Below are positions 34,191 to 43,559 of a DNA stretch of 64,000 bases, one piece after another. Source of the stretch: Peptacetobacter sp900539645 (lineage in GTDB: Bacteria; Bacillota; Clostridia; Peptostreptococcales; Peptostreptococcaceae); NCBI RefSeq assembly GCF_047807365.1, contig NZ_JBLOUI010000006.1, positions 16,088 through 80,087 on the forward strand. Direction: 5' to 3'. Every line of letters begins with the position of its first letter. The stretch's first letter is position 1. Below the pieces are notes generated by a model. It searched no databases. It was not told the origin of the DNA and worked only from the letters and a program-made list of their open reading frames with translations. Both the position numbers and the translations under genes were made by a program.

Positions 34191-36230
34191 TTACATTCCG
34201 AAACGTTTTATTTTCTGATCCCAAACTTTGTGGAATGCTTTTTCTTCATTTGCAGTTACATCCATGTATCCTTTTAAGTAGAAGTATTCTTCGTCAGCAG
34301 TCTGAGTTACAACTATATCAGAGTTTGTCCACCAGCCTTCTCTTCCTAATCTCATATTCTGAGTTATAGTGTATTCAGCTGATAATGGATCTCCATTTGT
34401 TAAGTTAAGTTCTCTCTTTAAGTTGTGTTCAACTGTAACATCTACATCATCAAATCTGTATATACCTTCACCAAATACTCCACCAACACCGTCAGTTACA
34501 CAAGTCCAAGTATCTGTTAATATATCGTAGTATACTGATCTATCAACTCTACCTTCTGTTAAGAATGTAGCTGGAGTTAATGGTGCTGATTCTGGCTGCA
34601 TATTAGGTCCTTCACAGTCTTTTCCTGTAAATACTGGTAAACTGAATTTAGCAGTATCTAATGATAAAGTAAGAGCTGCGTCTTCAGGCATAGGCCAGAA
34701 CATAGGCCAGAATGTAGTAGCAAGAGATACTCTTATTCTATGTCCAGCTGGGAAATTATGTCCACAGCAGTCTAAGTTTACAAATGCTTTAGTTTTCTGT
34801 CCTGGAACTAATTCTACAACTTTGTCATGTCCTTCTAAGTGAGTTAAGTTCATTACACCATAAGAAACTCTAGTAACAGCTCCGTTTGGTGCTACATCTG
34901 ATAACTGTGCAAATAACATTGCTTTTGGTTTATCACTTGTTAATTCAACTTCGAATCTTGGGTATCCTAATATTTCTATTGCTTCTTCTAATACATCTGT
35001 TTCGAATACCATTGCCATACCATCATCAACTCTCTGGTCAGCTGGGCTTTCACCAAGTACACCTGCACCCATCCATTCACCAGCAAGAAGACCGTGGTTC
35101 TGTGGAGTCTGAAGTACTACTTCTTCTTTATTTTCATTTGCTGTTTCCATTAATTTACCATGAGTAAATGACATTACTTTGTCGTTTACATCTTTACTTG
35201 GCCAAGAATCTAGACCAACCCATCTACCTTCACTAACTGGATGTTTAGCTTCTGGTAACATACTTTCTTCTAACCATGCCTGTATCTGTGGGCAATCAAG
35301 AGCATCATTGTCTATTTTCTTTAACCATTTATCCCACCATTTTGTAGCTTCCTGTAAGAATCCCATAGCTGGTCCTGGTACACCATCATGAGCATAAACG
35401 TGTGCCCAAGGTCCTATTATACCTTTTCTTGGAACGCTTAATCCGTTCATTAATGTCATTACTGTATTTGTGTAAGAGTCTGCCCAACCATCTATTGCCA
35501 TTACTGGTACTTTTATTGCTGAGTAATCTTCACAAACTGATCCATGTTTCCAGTATTCATCTCTAGTCTGGTGTTCTAACCAGTTAGCCATCCATAAAGG
35601 CATCTGATCTAATCTATTTATCCAAGCATCTTTCCATGCATCTCCAACTATATGTGGATCAAGTGGTCTAGCCTGGTATGCAAGCATTATACATCCCCAC
35701 CAGAAGTTGTCATTTAATAAACATCCGCCTTTGTAGTGTATATCCTGATTAAATCTATCATCTGTAAATCCAACTGTTATAACTGCTCTTAATGCTTCTG
35801 GCTGTCTTGCAGCTACCTGTAAAGAGTTGAATCCTCCCCATGATTTACCCATCATACCTACATTTCCATCGCACCAAGGCTGTTTGCTTATCCAATCTAT
35901 TACTTCAAGAGCATCGTCCTGTTCCTGTTTGATGTATTCATCTCTTAAAAGACCATCAGATTCTCCTGTACCTCTCATATCTACACGAACAACAACGTAA
36001 CCATGTCCTGCAAAATATCCATGCATAGGTTCATCTCTCATTCTTGTTCCATCAGTTTTTCTATAAGGAATATATTCTAGTATTGCTGGTAATGGTTCAT
36101 CAGTTTCTGGGAACCATATTCTTGAAGATAATTTTGTACCATCTTTTAATGTTATCCATTCATTTTCAACAGCATTAAATTTGTAAGGCTGTTCAGTTAG
36201 AATTATTCTTTCTTTGCATTCAACACCCAT
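34191..36230 (-). CDS. CocE/NonD (X-Pro dipeptidyl-peptidase S15-like) hydrolase
   Basis: 679 residues. An alpha/beta-hydrolase domain (about 20-320) shows the oxyanion and nucleophile stretches (RVDMRGTGESDG; GMMGKSWGGFNSLQ, with Ser in GKSWGG) and a later Asp/His pair (IDGWADSYTN; GPWAHVYAHDG). The C-terminal part is the jelly-roll typical of CocE and S15 peptidases. It hydrolyses an acyl ester or peptide bond; the substrate is unknown. No signal peptide is present. It starts at ATG 36230 after AAGGAGG. The amino-acid permease 47 bp upstream on the same strand suggests peptide or amide use. Confidence 0.88.
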   Translation of the reverse strand: MGVECKERIILTEQPYKFNAVENEWITLKDGTKLSSRIWFPETDEPLPAILEYIPYRKTDGTRMRDEPMHGYFAGHGYVVVRVDMRGTGESDGLLRDEYIKQEQDDALEVIDWISKQPWCDGNVGMMGKSWGGFNSLQVAARQPEALRAVITVGFTDDRFNQDIHYKGGCLLNDNFWWGCIMLAYQARPLDPHIVGDAWKDAWINRLDQMPLWMANWLEHQTRDEYWKHGSVCEDYSAIKVPVMAIDGWADSYTNTVMTLMNGLSVPRKGIIGPWAHVYAHDGVPGPAMGFLQEATKWWDKWLKKIDNDALDCPQIQAWLEESMLPEAKHPVSEGRWVGLDSWPSKDVNDKVMSFTHGKLMETANENKEEVVLQTPQNHGLLAGEWMGAGVLGESPADQRVDDGMAMVFETDVLEEAIEILGYPRFEVELTSDKPKAMLFAQLSDVAPNGAVTRVSYGVMNLTHLEGHDKVVELVPGQKTKAFVNLDCCGHNFPAGHRIRVSLATTFWPMFWPMPEDAALTLSLDTAKFSLPVFTGKDCEGPNMQPESAPLTPATFLTEGRVDRSVYYDILTDTWTCVTDGVGGVFGEGIYRFDDVDVTVEHNLKRELNLTNGDPLSAEYTITQNMRLGREGWWTNSDIVVTQTADEEYFYLKGYMDVTANEEKAFHKVWDQKIKRFGM

Positions 36231-36277
36231 TTTATATTTCCTCCTTGATTTTAGACGACTAACCTATTTATTATTAT

Positions 36278-37678
36278 TTATTTTTTTTTTATATATCTGT
36301 TCCATAAGTAAAGACCAGACATTATTACTATTAAACCGCCGCCTATCATTTCTAATTCATATATTATATTTTCTCTAAGTGAGCCCATAACTGGTGCACA
36401 AGAGAATAATATACCTAATACACATAAGAATAGTGTTTCATATCCTATTCCTATACAAACTTTATTGCTCTTTGCCATAACATAACCATCATAGTTATCA
36501 TCTTTAGATTCTTTTCTTATTTTTATATAAGATATTAAAAGTAATCCATATGGTAGTAATGCTGTAAGAGCTGTCATTGTTACTAATATATTATAAATAA
36601 CATCAACACCTGGCATAACCGCTGTTGCTATTAATAATAACGAAACTATTACTGTCTGAAGTATAACTGCTTTTTCAGGTATACCAACAGAATTTACTTT
36701 TGTAAATTTATCTGGGAACATTCCCTTTGGCACAGATCCAAATAGCATTTTTATAGGTGAAGCTATGTATATTATTGTAGCTCCTAGCATTGAAAACGCT
36801 ACTCCTCCAGCTATAAGTTTTACAAGCCAGTCTCCTATTCCTAGAAGTGCTGCAACCCTACCTATTGAATCAAGTATTCCAGTAGATGCTTGTATTTCTT
36901 CAGGTGGTAATATCATAGTAATTGCTATAGATCCTAGTATATATAATCCAGCAACTAAGACTGCTGATATTAATATAGCTTTTGGATAAGTCTTTTTAGG
37001 ATTATCTATTTCTGTTATAAAGTTTGCTATAACCTCTGCTCCAGTGAATCCAAATATTATTCCTGATACAGCTACCAATGAATCTGCATTAAATTTTGGA
37101 GTCATAGTTGCAACAGTATATACTGAAGCCGAAGGCCGTTTTTTAAGAACAACTATTGCTATAAAAGCAAATGATATTAGTATTACAGATGGTATGAAAG
37201 AACCAAATGCTCCAAAACTAGTAAATATTTTTGAGCCACCCATTCCTTTCATACTCATCATAGATAGTAGCCAGAATATGACAACTGAAAATATCATTAC
37301 TACTATTTTATTATCTGCAAGTTCTGGTCTCCCTATAAAATAACTTATATTTATAACAAAGAATGTCATAAAAGAAGCATACCAAAATATTTTAGATGTC
37401 CAATTTAGCCAAGCTGCCATAAATCCATATTTTTCTCCTAGAGCTTCTTTTACCCATACGTATAATCCCCCATCACTTTTATCCGAGAACCTATTTGCCA
37501 ATTCTGCACATATAAGTGCTTGTGGAATAAAGAATAGTACTGCAAATATTAACCATGAAGGTATTGCAGCAAGACCTAATCCAAAAGATGATGCAGTCGA
37601 TTTTGCAATCCATCTTATACCGTACAGAGTAGATATACTCATTAGAATTAAATCAAATAATTTAATTTTTTTAGCCAT
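36278..37678 (-). CDS. APC-family amino acid permease
   Basis: 466 residues with about 12 membrane helices and the APC consensus (SISTLYGIRWIAKS at helix 1; GFTGAEVIANFITEIDNPKKTYPKA near helix 6). It resembles glutamate/GABA-type antiporters of the superfamily. It sits in the cytoplasmic membrane and imports or exchanges an amino acid, which may be the product or substrate of the neighbouring hydrolase. It starts at ATG 37678 after AGAGGTG, 22 bp downstream of the TetR gene. Confidence 0.88.
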   Translation of the reverse strand: MAKKIKLFDLILMSISTLYGIRWIAKSTASSFGLGLAAIPSWLIFAVLFFIPQALICAELANRFSDKSDGGLYVWVKEALGEKYGFMAAWLNWTSKIFWYASFMTFFVINISYFIGRPELADNKIVVMIFSVVIFWLLSMMSMKGMGGSKIFTSFGAFGSFIPSVILISFAFIAIVVLKKRPSASVYTVATMTPKFNADSLVAVSGIIFGFTGAEVIANFITEIDNPKKTYPKAILISAVLVAGLYILGSIAITMILPPEEIQASTGILDSIGRVAALLGIGDWLVKLIAGGVAFSMLGATIIYIASPIKMLFGSVPKGMFPDKFTKVNSVGIPEKAVILQTVIVSLLLIATAVMPGVDVIYNILVTMTALTALLPYGLLLISYIKIRKESKDDNYDGYVMAKSNKVCIGIGYETLFLCVLGILFSCAPVMGSLRENIIYELEMIGGGLIVIMSGLYLWNRYIKKK

Positions 37679-37700
37679 TTGAACACCTCTTATCTTTATT

Positions 37701-38369
37701 TTATTTATCTTTGTTTATAAGATAATTTATACACGAAATGAATTTTTTGATGTACTTATCTTTGTCAAATCCCTCTTTTTGTTTAGCTGCTATTGATATA
37801 TATTCATGAGCAATACATTTAGTTATCTCATTAATTATACCTATATTTTCTTTCTTTATATAACCACCTTTAGAGAATTCCTCAAGACATTTTTCATTTC
37901 TGTATCCGAAATTAGCTAATTTTAAAAGTTCGTGCATTTCCTCCAAATCATCCTTAGAATCAACTTCAACTGGAAATATTTCATAATATTCTTTCATTAT
38001 TTCCCCTATATTCTCATTTCCGCTAAAGAAAATATATTCAAAAGCTATTGGATGTTCAAATGCATTTTTGAAAAACACCTTCCATTCGACAATAAATTTT
38101 TCGTATTCATCATCATATTGTTTTATAGCCTCAAGAAACTCCTTATTATAGTTTTCTAGATATTGAATAGATGCAAAAGCTATCATATGATTAAGATTTT
38201 TAAAATAATTATATATAGTCGCACTATTATACCCAGCTATATCTGCAACTCTTCTTATAGTTACATGATCTGTTCCCTCTTCTTCCATTATCTTTTGTGT
38301 AGCTTCTATGAAATACATCATTTTTCTTTTTCTCTGTATTTCCTTATTTCTTTCTTTTATACTTTCCAA
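37701..38369 (-). CDS. TetR/AcrR-family regulator
   Basis: 222 residues. Residues about 10-60 form the DNA-binding helix-turn-helix (GTDHVTIRRVADIAGYNSATIYNYFKNLNHMIAFA). The C-terminal ligand domain is unrecognised. The start appears to be TTG 38369, 7 nt after a strong GGGGAGGGG site. It lies between the MFS transporter and the permease/hydrolase genes on the same strand and probably regulates them. Confidence 0.85.
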   Translation of the reverse strand: MESIKERNKEIQRKRKMMYFIEATQKIMEEEGTDHVTIRRVADIAGYNSATIYNYFKNLNHMIAFASIQYLENYNKEFLEAIKQYDDEYEKFIVEWKVFFKNAFEHPIAFEYIFFSGNENIGEIMKEYYEIFPVEVDSKDDLEEMHELLKLANFGYRNEKCLEEFSKGGYIKKENIGIINEITKCIAHEYISIAAKQKEGFDKDKYIKKFISCINYLINKDK

Positions 38370-38459
38370 AACTGTCCCCTCCCCTTTGTCAATTGATTTT
38401 AGATTTTATAATTTATAATACCATATAATCATACTAAAATTAACATAAGGGTTAATTTT

Positions 38460-39755
38460 TTATGCTTCTGCTACATTTGTAGCTGTTTCAGCTTCTTTTT
38501 CTTTTAAACTTTCTCTATAATCTTTTGTTATTCTCTTCCAAATTAATACAAATACAACACCTGCAACAGCTAATGCTAGTAATATTCCAAAGAATACTTT
38601 GTATCCTAATACGCCCTGGAATTTATCTATACATTTACCTGCTATAATTGGCATTATTATTTCTGGGCTGTATCCTAACATCATAAGAGGCATTGTTACT
38701 GCACCAGTAACTTCAACAGGATAATCAGCTTCAGATAGTATAGCGAAATGCATTGCCTGAAGAGCATACATAGTTGTGTATATTAAAGCTATTGAAACTA
38801 ATAGCATAAATATCATAGAAGGTTTTCCTGGTACTAAGATTAATCCTACTATACCTATTATCATTAATATGTAAGATATTATAACCATATTTGAAACACC
38901 TATTTTATCACCTATAACACCACTTCCCATACAACCTATTGGTCTACAGTACTGTGATAGATAACCTATTGCTGCTGAGATAACAGCTGTTGTTCCAAAT
39001 GCTAATGATGCATATGGTGTTATGTAGTAGTAACTTATTATCATTGCATAAGACGGGAATATTATTAATGCTGCAACCCAAGTTGTAGGCATTTTTAATA
39101 TCTTTTTAAGAGCTGCCCAGTCAAATACTGCTTTTTTGTCTTCTTTTTTAGTTCCATCTTCAACTTCTTTAAATAAGAACATTATTGCAACTGCAAGTAC
39201 TAAGCATATAACTGAGTACACTATTATAACAGCAGATAAAGCCATTTTTTCACTCATTCTTTTTGAGAAGAATGCAAATATTGCTAGTACAAACATAGAC
39301 TGTATTATGTTTGTTACACCTCTACCACCTTCAAAGAATCCAAATGCTTTTCCTTGTTCGTTTTCACTTGCTAGTGATCTAACAGCTTTTACAAGTGCAC
39401 TCCAGAAAGTAAGAATTGAAGTTATTCCCCAAGCTGCATGTATTGCTAATAATACAGGATATGGAGGATATGTTAATAATGTAAATCCTAATAATCCAGT
39501 TGAAATAAGTGATATCATTAATAGATTTTTTGTTTTCCATCTATCTGCACAATAACCACCAAATACATAAGATATTAAACAACATACTCCATAAGCACTT
39601 CCTAATGTACCCATTTGAGTATTAGTTAATTTAAATGCTGCTAAAAAAGTATCATAATAATAATTTCTAAAGTACGGTAACGCATATATAAGCGCACCTG
39701 CTATTGAAAGAATTACCAATGTTGGCATATTCTTTTTTAATCTTCCTTCATTCAT
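38460..39755 (-). CDS. MFS transporter
   Basis: 431 residues with 12 predicted membrane helices and the MFS loop motif after helix 2 (FGGYCADRWKTKNLL, a variant of GxLaDrxGrk). It is a secondary carrier of an unknown organic solute. It starts at ATG 39755 after GAGGAGG. It is the first gene of the MFS-TetR-permease-hydrolase series; the 90-bp gap before the TetR gene may hold a second promoter. Confidence 0.85.
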   Translation of the reverse strand: MNEGRLKKNMPTLVILSIAGALIYALPYFRNYYYDTFLAAFKLTNTQMGTLGSAYGVCCLISYVFGGYCADRWKTKNLLMISLISTGLLGFTLLTYPPYPVLLAIHAAWGITSILTFWSALVKAVRSLASENEQGKAFGFFEGGRGVTNIIQSMFVLAIFAFFSKRMSEKMALSAVIIVYSVICLVLAVAIMFLFKEVEDGTKKEDKKAVFDWAALKKILKMPTTWVAALIIFPSYAMIISYYYITPYASLAFGTTAVISAAIGYLSQYCRPIGCMGSGVIGDKIGVSNMVIISYILMIIGIVGLILVPGKPSMIFMLLVSIALIYTTMYALQAMHFAILSEADYPVEVTGAVTMPLMMLGYSPEIIMPIIAGKCIDKFQGVLGYKVFFGILLALAVAGVVFVLIWKRITKDYRESLKEKEAETATNVAEA

Positions 39756-39795
39756 ACAGTTTTTTACCTCCTCTTCGTTATGACTATATCATAAC

Positions 39796-39809
39796 ATAAT
39801 CATGATTAT
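39796..39809. promoter_or_regulatory. 14-bp palindrome upstream of the MFS gene
   Basis: ATAATCATGATTAT is a perfect palindrome about 40 bp before the MFS start. It is a candidate operator, possibly for the TetR regulator in the same locus. The rest of 39756-39986 is AT-rich with no clear feature. Confidence 0.4.
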
Positions 39810-39986
39810 ATTACAAGCATGTTTTATTTTTTTGATTAAGATTATTTTATTATATAGATTATTTATTTCAATGTGTTTATTTTATATATGATGATTACTT
39901 TTTAGTACAAAATTTATTTTTCAGAATATATATATTCATCTTGAATATACATCAAATTTTAGTTTCAAAACTTTTTCAAAAAAACA

Positions 39987-40037
39987 AAAATACCATTTTA
40001 AAAGTCTATTATTATCTAACTCTTAAAACGGTATTTT
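39987..40037 (-). terminator. hairpin, possible second terminator of yqeY
   Basis: A 17-18-base arm (39987-40004) pairs with 40020-40037 with one mismatch. On the minus strand it is followed by TTTTTG and T7. It lies about 30 bp beyond the first yqeY terminator. Confidence 0.5.
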
Positions 40038-40069
40038 CTATCTTTAATAAATTTATTCAAAAAAGATTA

Positions 40070-40096
40070 AAAGCCTGGATAAAATATCCAGGCCAT
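40070..40096 (-). terminator. Rho-independent terminator of yqeY
   Basis: GCCTGGAT (40073-40080) pairs with ATCCAGGC (40086-40093). On the minus strand it is followed by TTTTAATCTTTTTT. Confidence 0.75.
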
Positions 40097-40106
40097 ATAT
40101 ACATAT

Positions 40107-40550
40107 TTATTGTAAGTTTTCCTTAACTAATTTATTAATTAGTTTTCCGTCAGCTCTACCTTTTGTTTTAGGTTTTATAACTGACATTATTTTTCCCATA
40201 TCCTTCATAGAAGTTGCTCCTACTTCAGATATAGTCTGTTTTACAATCTCATTTAGCTCTTCTTCGCTTAATTGTTGAGGTAGGTACTCTTTTAATACTT
40301 CTATTTCTGATCTAGTCTCTTCAACTAAATCTTCCCTTCCAGCATCTAGAAATTGTTCTAAACTGTCATTGCGCTGTTTTAGCTGTTTTGATATTATATC
40401 AATAATATCATCATCGTTCAATTCGATTCGTTTATCAACTTCTACTTGCTTTATTGAAGATCTTATTAAAGTTATAACTGATTTTCTCAATGTATCTTTG
40501 TTTTTCATTGAAGTCTTTAGATCTTCTTGTAATTTTTGTTTAAGGGTCAT
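40107..40550 (-). CDS. yqeY: GatB/YqeY domain protein
   Basis: 147 residues, all of it the GatB/YqeY helical domain (MTLKQKLQEDLKTSMKNKDTLRKSVITLIRSSIKQVEVDKR; EYLPQQLSEEELNEIVKQTISEVGA; GKIMSVIKPKTKGRADGKLINKLV). In GatB this domain contacts tRNA. The role of the free-standing protein is unclear. It starts at ATG 40550 after GAGGTGAGGGG. It is 30 bp downstream of rpsU, the usual Firmicutes arrangement. Confidence 0.93.
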   Translation of the reverse strand: MTLKQKLQEDLKTSMKNKDTLRKSVITLIRSSIKQVEVDKRIELNDDDIIDIISKQLKQRNDSLEQFLDAGREDLVEETRSEIEVLKEYLPQQLSEEELNEIVKQTISEVGATSMKDMGKIMSVIKPKTKGRADGKLINKLVKENLQ

Positions 40551-40580
40551 TTCCCCTCACCTCTTTGCTTTTATTTGCTA

Positions 40581-40760
40581 CTATCTTTTAGCGTTTTTTC
40601 TTCTAGCTGCTTCAGCTTTTTTCTTACGTTTTACACTTGGTTTATCGTAGTGTTCTCTTTTTCTAACTTCAGACATTATGCCAGACATTGCACACTGACG
40701 TTTAAATCTTCTTAAAGCACTGTCTAATGATTCATTTTCTCTTACTCTAACTTCTGACAT
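40581..40760 (-). CDS. rpsU: 30S ribosomal protein bS21
   Basis: 59 residues, very basic, MSEVRVRENESLDSALRRFKRQCAMSG to a Lys/Arg-rich tail, the normal size of bS21. It helps mRNA binding in initiation. The start is ATG 40760 with GGAGGGAGGG upstream; an upstream in-frame ATG lies before that site. It is co-transcribed with yqeY. Confidence 0.97.
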   Translation of the reverse strand: MSEVRVRENESLDSALRRFKRQCAMSGIMSEVRKREHYDKPSVKRKKKAEAARRKNAKR

Positions 40761-40959
40761 TCTTTTTCCCTCCCTCCGATAGCGCAATTATGCTGGGACT
40801 GTAACAACTGTTAAGGATTACAAACCTAACACTTAATCTAGTATAAACTAAATCTTTACTTTTATCAAGTATTTTTATTCCTAATCCGACATTTTTTTTA
40901 ACATTTTTTTAAAATTACCCTAGCATCAATTTAGCCGAGATTGATATAGGAAAATACTC

Positions 40960-41310
40960 CTATTTTTCTTCTGCTTCGTAGTTAGGAAGTTTTTTACCTG
41001 CTAGTACATGGTAGTGTATGTGTTTAACTTCCTGACCACCATCTTCACCACAGTTATTTATTATTCTGAATCCAGTTTTATCGAATCCTTTTTCTTTAGC
41101 TATTGTGTTTATAGCGTTGTGTATATCAGCTATTATCCCCATTTCTTCTGCTGGCACGTCTAATATACTAGCGTAGTGTTTTTTAGGTATTACAAGTATA
41201 TGATATGGCGCAACAGGATTAAGGTCGTTAAACGCTAATATTTTATCATCTTCATAAACTTTTGATGATGGTATTTCTCCATTTGCTATTTTACAGAATA
41301 TACAATCCAT
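40960..41310 (-). CDS. HIT-family nucleotide-binding protein
   Basis: 116 residues with the histidine triad HIHYHVL and the zinc-type N-terminus MDCIFCKIANGEIPSSKVYEDD. HINT-type proteins hydrolyse nucleoside phosphoramidates or adenylates. It starts at ATG 41310 after GGAGGTG. It lies between rpsU and mtaB, a common clostridial position. The 199 bp to rpsU hold the rpsU promoter region, which I cannot pin down. Confidence 0.94.
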   Translation of the reverse strand: MDCIFCKIANGEIPSSKVYEDDKILAFNDLNPVAPYHILVIPKKHYASILDVPAEEMGIIADIHNAINTIAKEKGFDKTGFRIINNCGEDGGQEVKHIHYHVLAGKKLPNYEAEEK

Positions 41311-41361
41311 AGTTAATTCACCTCCGATTTGTTATCTTTATAAAATTCTACACTAAAATAA

Positions 41362-41410
41362 AAAATCCTTCTTTTTTCACCAAATTAATTGGCAAAATCA
41401 GAAGGATTTT
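41362..41410 (-). terminator. Rho-independent terminator of the prmA-rsmE-mtaB unit
   Basis: AAAATCCTTCT (41362-41372) pairs with AGAAGGATTTT (41400-41410) around a 27-nt loop, with a T-rich 3' side on the minus strand. Confidence 0.7.
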
Positions 41411-41438
41411 ATCTCTAGTTTATATTTTTTATTTTCTA

Positions 41439-42737
41439 CTATATTAATACACCTTCAACATAGTCTTCTTTTATTCCTGTTATTTTTACTTTTCTTATCT
41501 GTCCAGAAATATCTTCTTCACTTGGAGCTTCAACTCTCATGTAGTTCATTGTAAGCCCTTCATAGTTTCCAGATTTAGTAGTTTCTTCAAATAAAACATC
41601 CATTTCTCTACCTATAAATTTTTCTGCAAATTTATCGAAATTATTTTTAGATAGAGATATAAGTTGTTCACTTCTCATGTGTTTTACCTGAGGATCTATC
41701 TGATTGTCCATCTTAGCCGCTGGAGTACCTTTTCTTGGAGAATATTTGAATACATGCATCTGTGCTAATTCTATATCCTTTAAGAATTCATAAGTCTGTT
41801 TAAATTCTTCATTAGTTTCTCCAGGGAATCCAACTATAACGTCTGTAGTTATAGCAACATCTGGCATTTTTTCTCTTAATCTTTCTACTATTTCTCTATA
41901 TTCAGCAGTAGTGTATCTTCTGTTCATTCTATCTAAAGTTGCATCACATCCACTCTGTAGTGACAAATGGAAATGAGGACAAACTTTATCCATCTTAGAA
42001 ATTTCTTCTACAAACTCATCAGTAAATAATATTGGCTCAACTGAACTAGTTCTTATTCTTTCTATACCATCTATTTCATTTACAGCTTTTATAACATCTA
42101 ATAATTTAACTTCTTTGTCCTTTATATCCTTACCATAAGATGCAACGTGTATTCCTGTAAGTACTACCTCTTTATAGCCCTTAGAAGCCAATAATTTAAC
42201 TTCTTCGACTATATTATCAAGATCTCTACTTCTAACTCTTCCTCTTGCATAAGGAATTATACAATATGTACAGAATCTATCGCATCCATCCTGAATTTTC
42301 ATAAATGCTCTAGTTCTACCATTAGTCTGAGTTATTTCTATCTCTTCAAATTCTTTTACCTTCATTATATCGTCTACTGTAGACACCTTATCATTGCATG
42401 TAACAGCCTCTACTTTTTCAACGATATGTCTTCTATCATTAGTACCCATAACTAAATTTACTTCTTCTATATCTAGTATTTCCTCTGGAGCAACCTGAGA
42501 ATAACATCCTACAACAGCTATTACAGAGTTTGGGTTCTTTTTCTTAACTCTTCTTATATACTGTCTTGATTTTCTATCACTCATGTGAGTAACAGTACAA
42601 GTATTTATAACATAAACATCTGCATATTCTTCACTCTGAACGTGCTCATATCCAGCATGTTCAAATAATTCTATCATAGCTTCTGTTTCATACTGGTTTA
42701 CTTTACATCCAAGTGTGTAAAAAGCAACTTTTTTCAC
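41439..42737 (-). CDS. mtaB: tRNA t6A37 methylthiotransferase MtaB
   Basis: 432 residues. The N-terminal UPF0004 domain has three cluster Cys (TLGCKVNQYE; NTCTVTHMSD; VVGCYSQ). The radical SAM domain has CDRFCTYCIIPYARGRVRS. The C-terminal TRAM domain follows. MtaB converts t6A37 to ms2t6A37 in tRNAs reading ANN codons. It starts at ATG 42737, directly after the rsmE stop codon, so it is coupled to rsmE. Confidence 0.95.
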   Translation of the reverse strand: MKKVAFYTLGCKVNQYETEAMIELFEHAGYEHVQSEEYADVYVINTCTVTHMSDRKSRQYIRRVKKKNPNSVIAVVGCYSQVAPEEILDIEEVNLVMGTNDRRHIVEKVEAVTCNDKVSTVDDIMKVKEFEEIEITQTNGRTRAFMKIQDGCDRFCTYCIIPYARGRVRSRDLDNIVEEVKLLASKGYKEVVLTGIHVASYGKDIKDKEVKLLDVIKAVNEIDGIERIRTSSVEPILFTDEFVEEISKMDKVCPHFHLSLQSGCDATLDRMNRRYTTAEYREIVERLREKMPDVAITTDVIVGFPGETNEEFKQTYEFLKDIELAQMHVFKYSPRKGTPAAKMDNQIDPQVKHMRSEQLISLSKNNFDKFAEKFIGREMDVLFEETTKSGNYEGLTMNYMRVEAPSEEDISGQIRKVKITGIKEDYVEGVLI

Positions 42738-43508
42738 TTATATTTTTCCTCCTAAATCACCTAATTCGTATTGTACAAGTGCTGAGGCTACAGTAGATGC
42801 AGTTTCTGTTCTAAGAATTCTAGGACCAAGAGTAACTACTTTTGCTCCATTTTCTTTAAGTGCATCTATTTCTTCATCAGCAATTCCACCTTCTGGTCCT
42901 ATAAATATACCTATACTTTCTATATCAAGTCCTCTTATCTCTTTAACTAAAGGTATATTTCTTTCGTCTTCATAAGGGCAAATATTGTAATCATTTCTCT
43001 TCATATCATCAAGAGCTTCTTTAAAACTTAAAACTCCTTTTAATGTAGGAATTTTTCCTCTTTTAGACTGTTTTGCAGCTTCATAGATGATTCTTTCCCA
43101 TCTTTCAAGCTTTTTATCTTCTTTTTTGCCATCTACTTTGGCAACACTTCTCTTAGTATCTACTAGAATTATTTCATCAGTTCCAACTTCTGTTAATTTC
43201 TGAAGAATATACTCCATCTTAGGACCTTTTGGCATTCCCTGATATACTCTAACCCTTAACTTAGATTCTCTTTTTATATCCCTTTTGTCTATTATATCTA
43301 GACAAACTTCTTCCTTAGACATAGATTTTATTTCGCCAATATACTCGTTATCTTCTCCGTCACAGATTTCAAGTTTTTCGCCTTCTCTATATCTAAGAAC
43401 TTTTGTTATATGCTTTACATCTTCACATTCTATGATGCATGTATTTTCTTCTAAATTTATATTGTTCTTGTCTACAAAAAATCTATCCATAGTCCATGTC
43501 CAATCCAT
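42738..43508 (-). CDS. rsmE: 16S rRNA m3U1498 methyltransferase RsmE
   Basis: 256 residues with a PUA-like N-terminus and the SPOUT C-terminus (FIGPEGGIADEEID; LGPRILRTETASTVASALVQYE, the knot signature). It methylates U1498 of 16S rRNA using SAM. It starts at ATG 43508, 7 nt after AAGGA. It lies between prmA and mtaB in one operon, as in other Firmicutes, where dnaJ also lies upstream. Confidence 0.95.
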   Translation of the reverse strand: MDWTWTMDRFFVDKNNINLEENTCIIECEDVKHITKVLRYREGEKLEICDGEDNEYIGEIKSMSKEEVCLDIIDKRDIKRESKLRVRVYQGMPKGPKMEYILQKLTEVGTDEIILVDTKRSVAKVDGKKEDKKLERWERIIYEAAKQSKRGKIPTLKGVLSFKEALDDMKRNDYNICPYEDERNIPLVKEIRGLDIESIGIFIGPEGGIADEEIDALKENGAKVVTLGPRILRTETASTVASALVQYELGDLGGKI

Positions 43509-43559
43509 AATAATATCCTTTTAAAATAAAATTTATTCTATAAAACTTCTAATTGAAAT

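Noticed and set aside
40070..40096. Further copy of the palindromic element, because of GCCTGGAT
   Set aside because: It is a simple 8-bp terminator stem; the CGACAAT partner and internal loop are missing.
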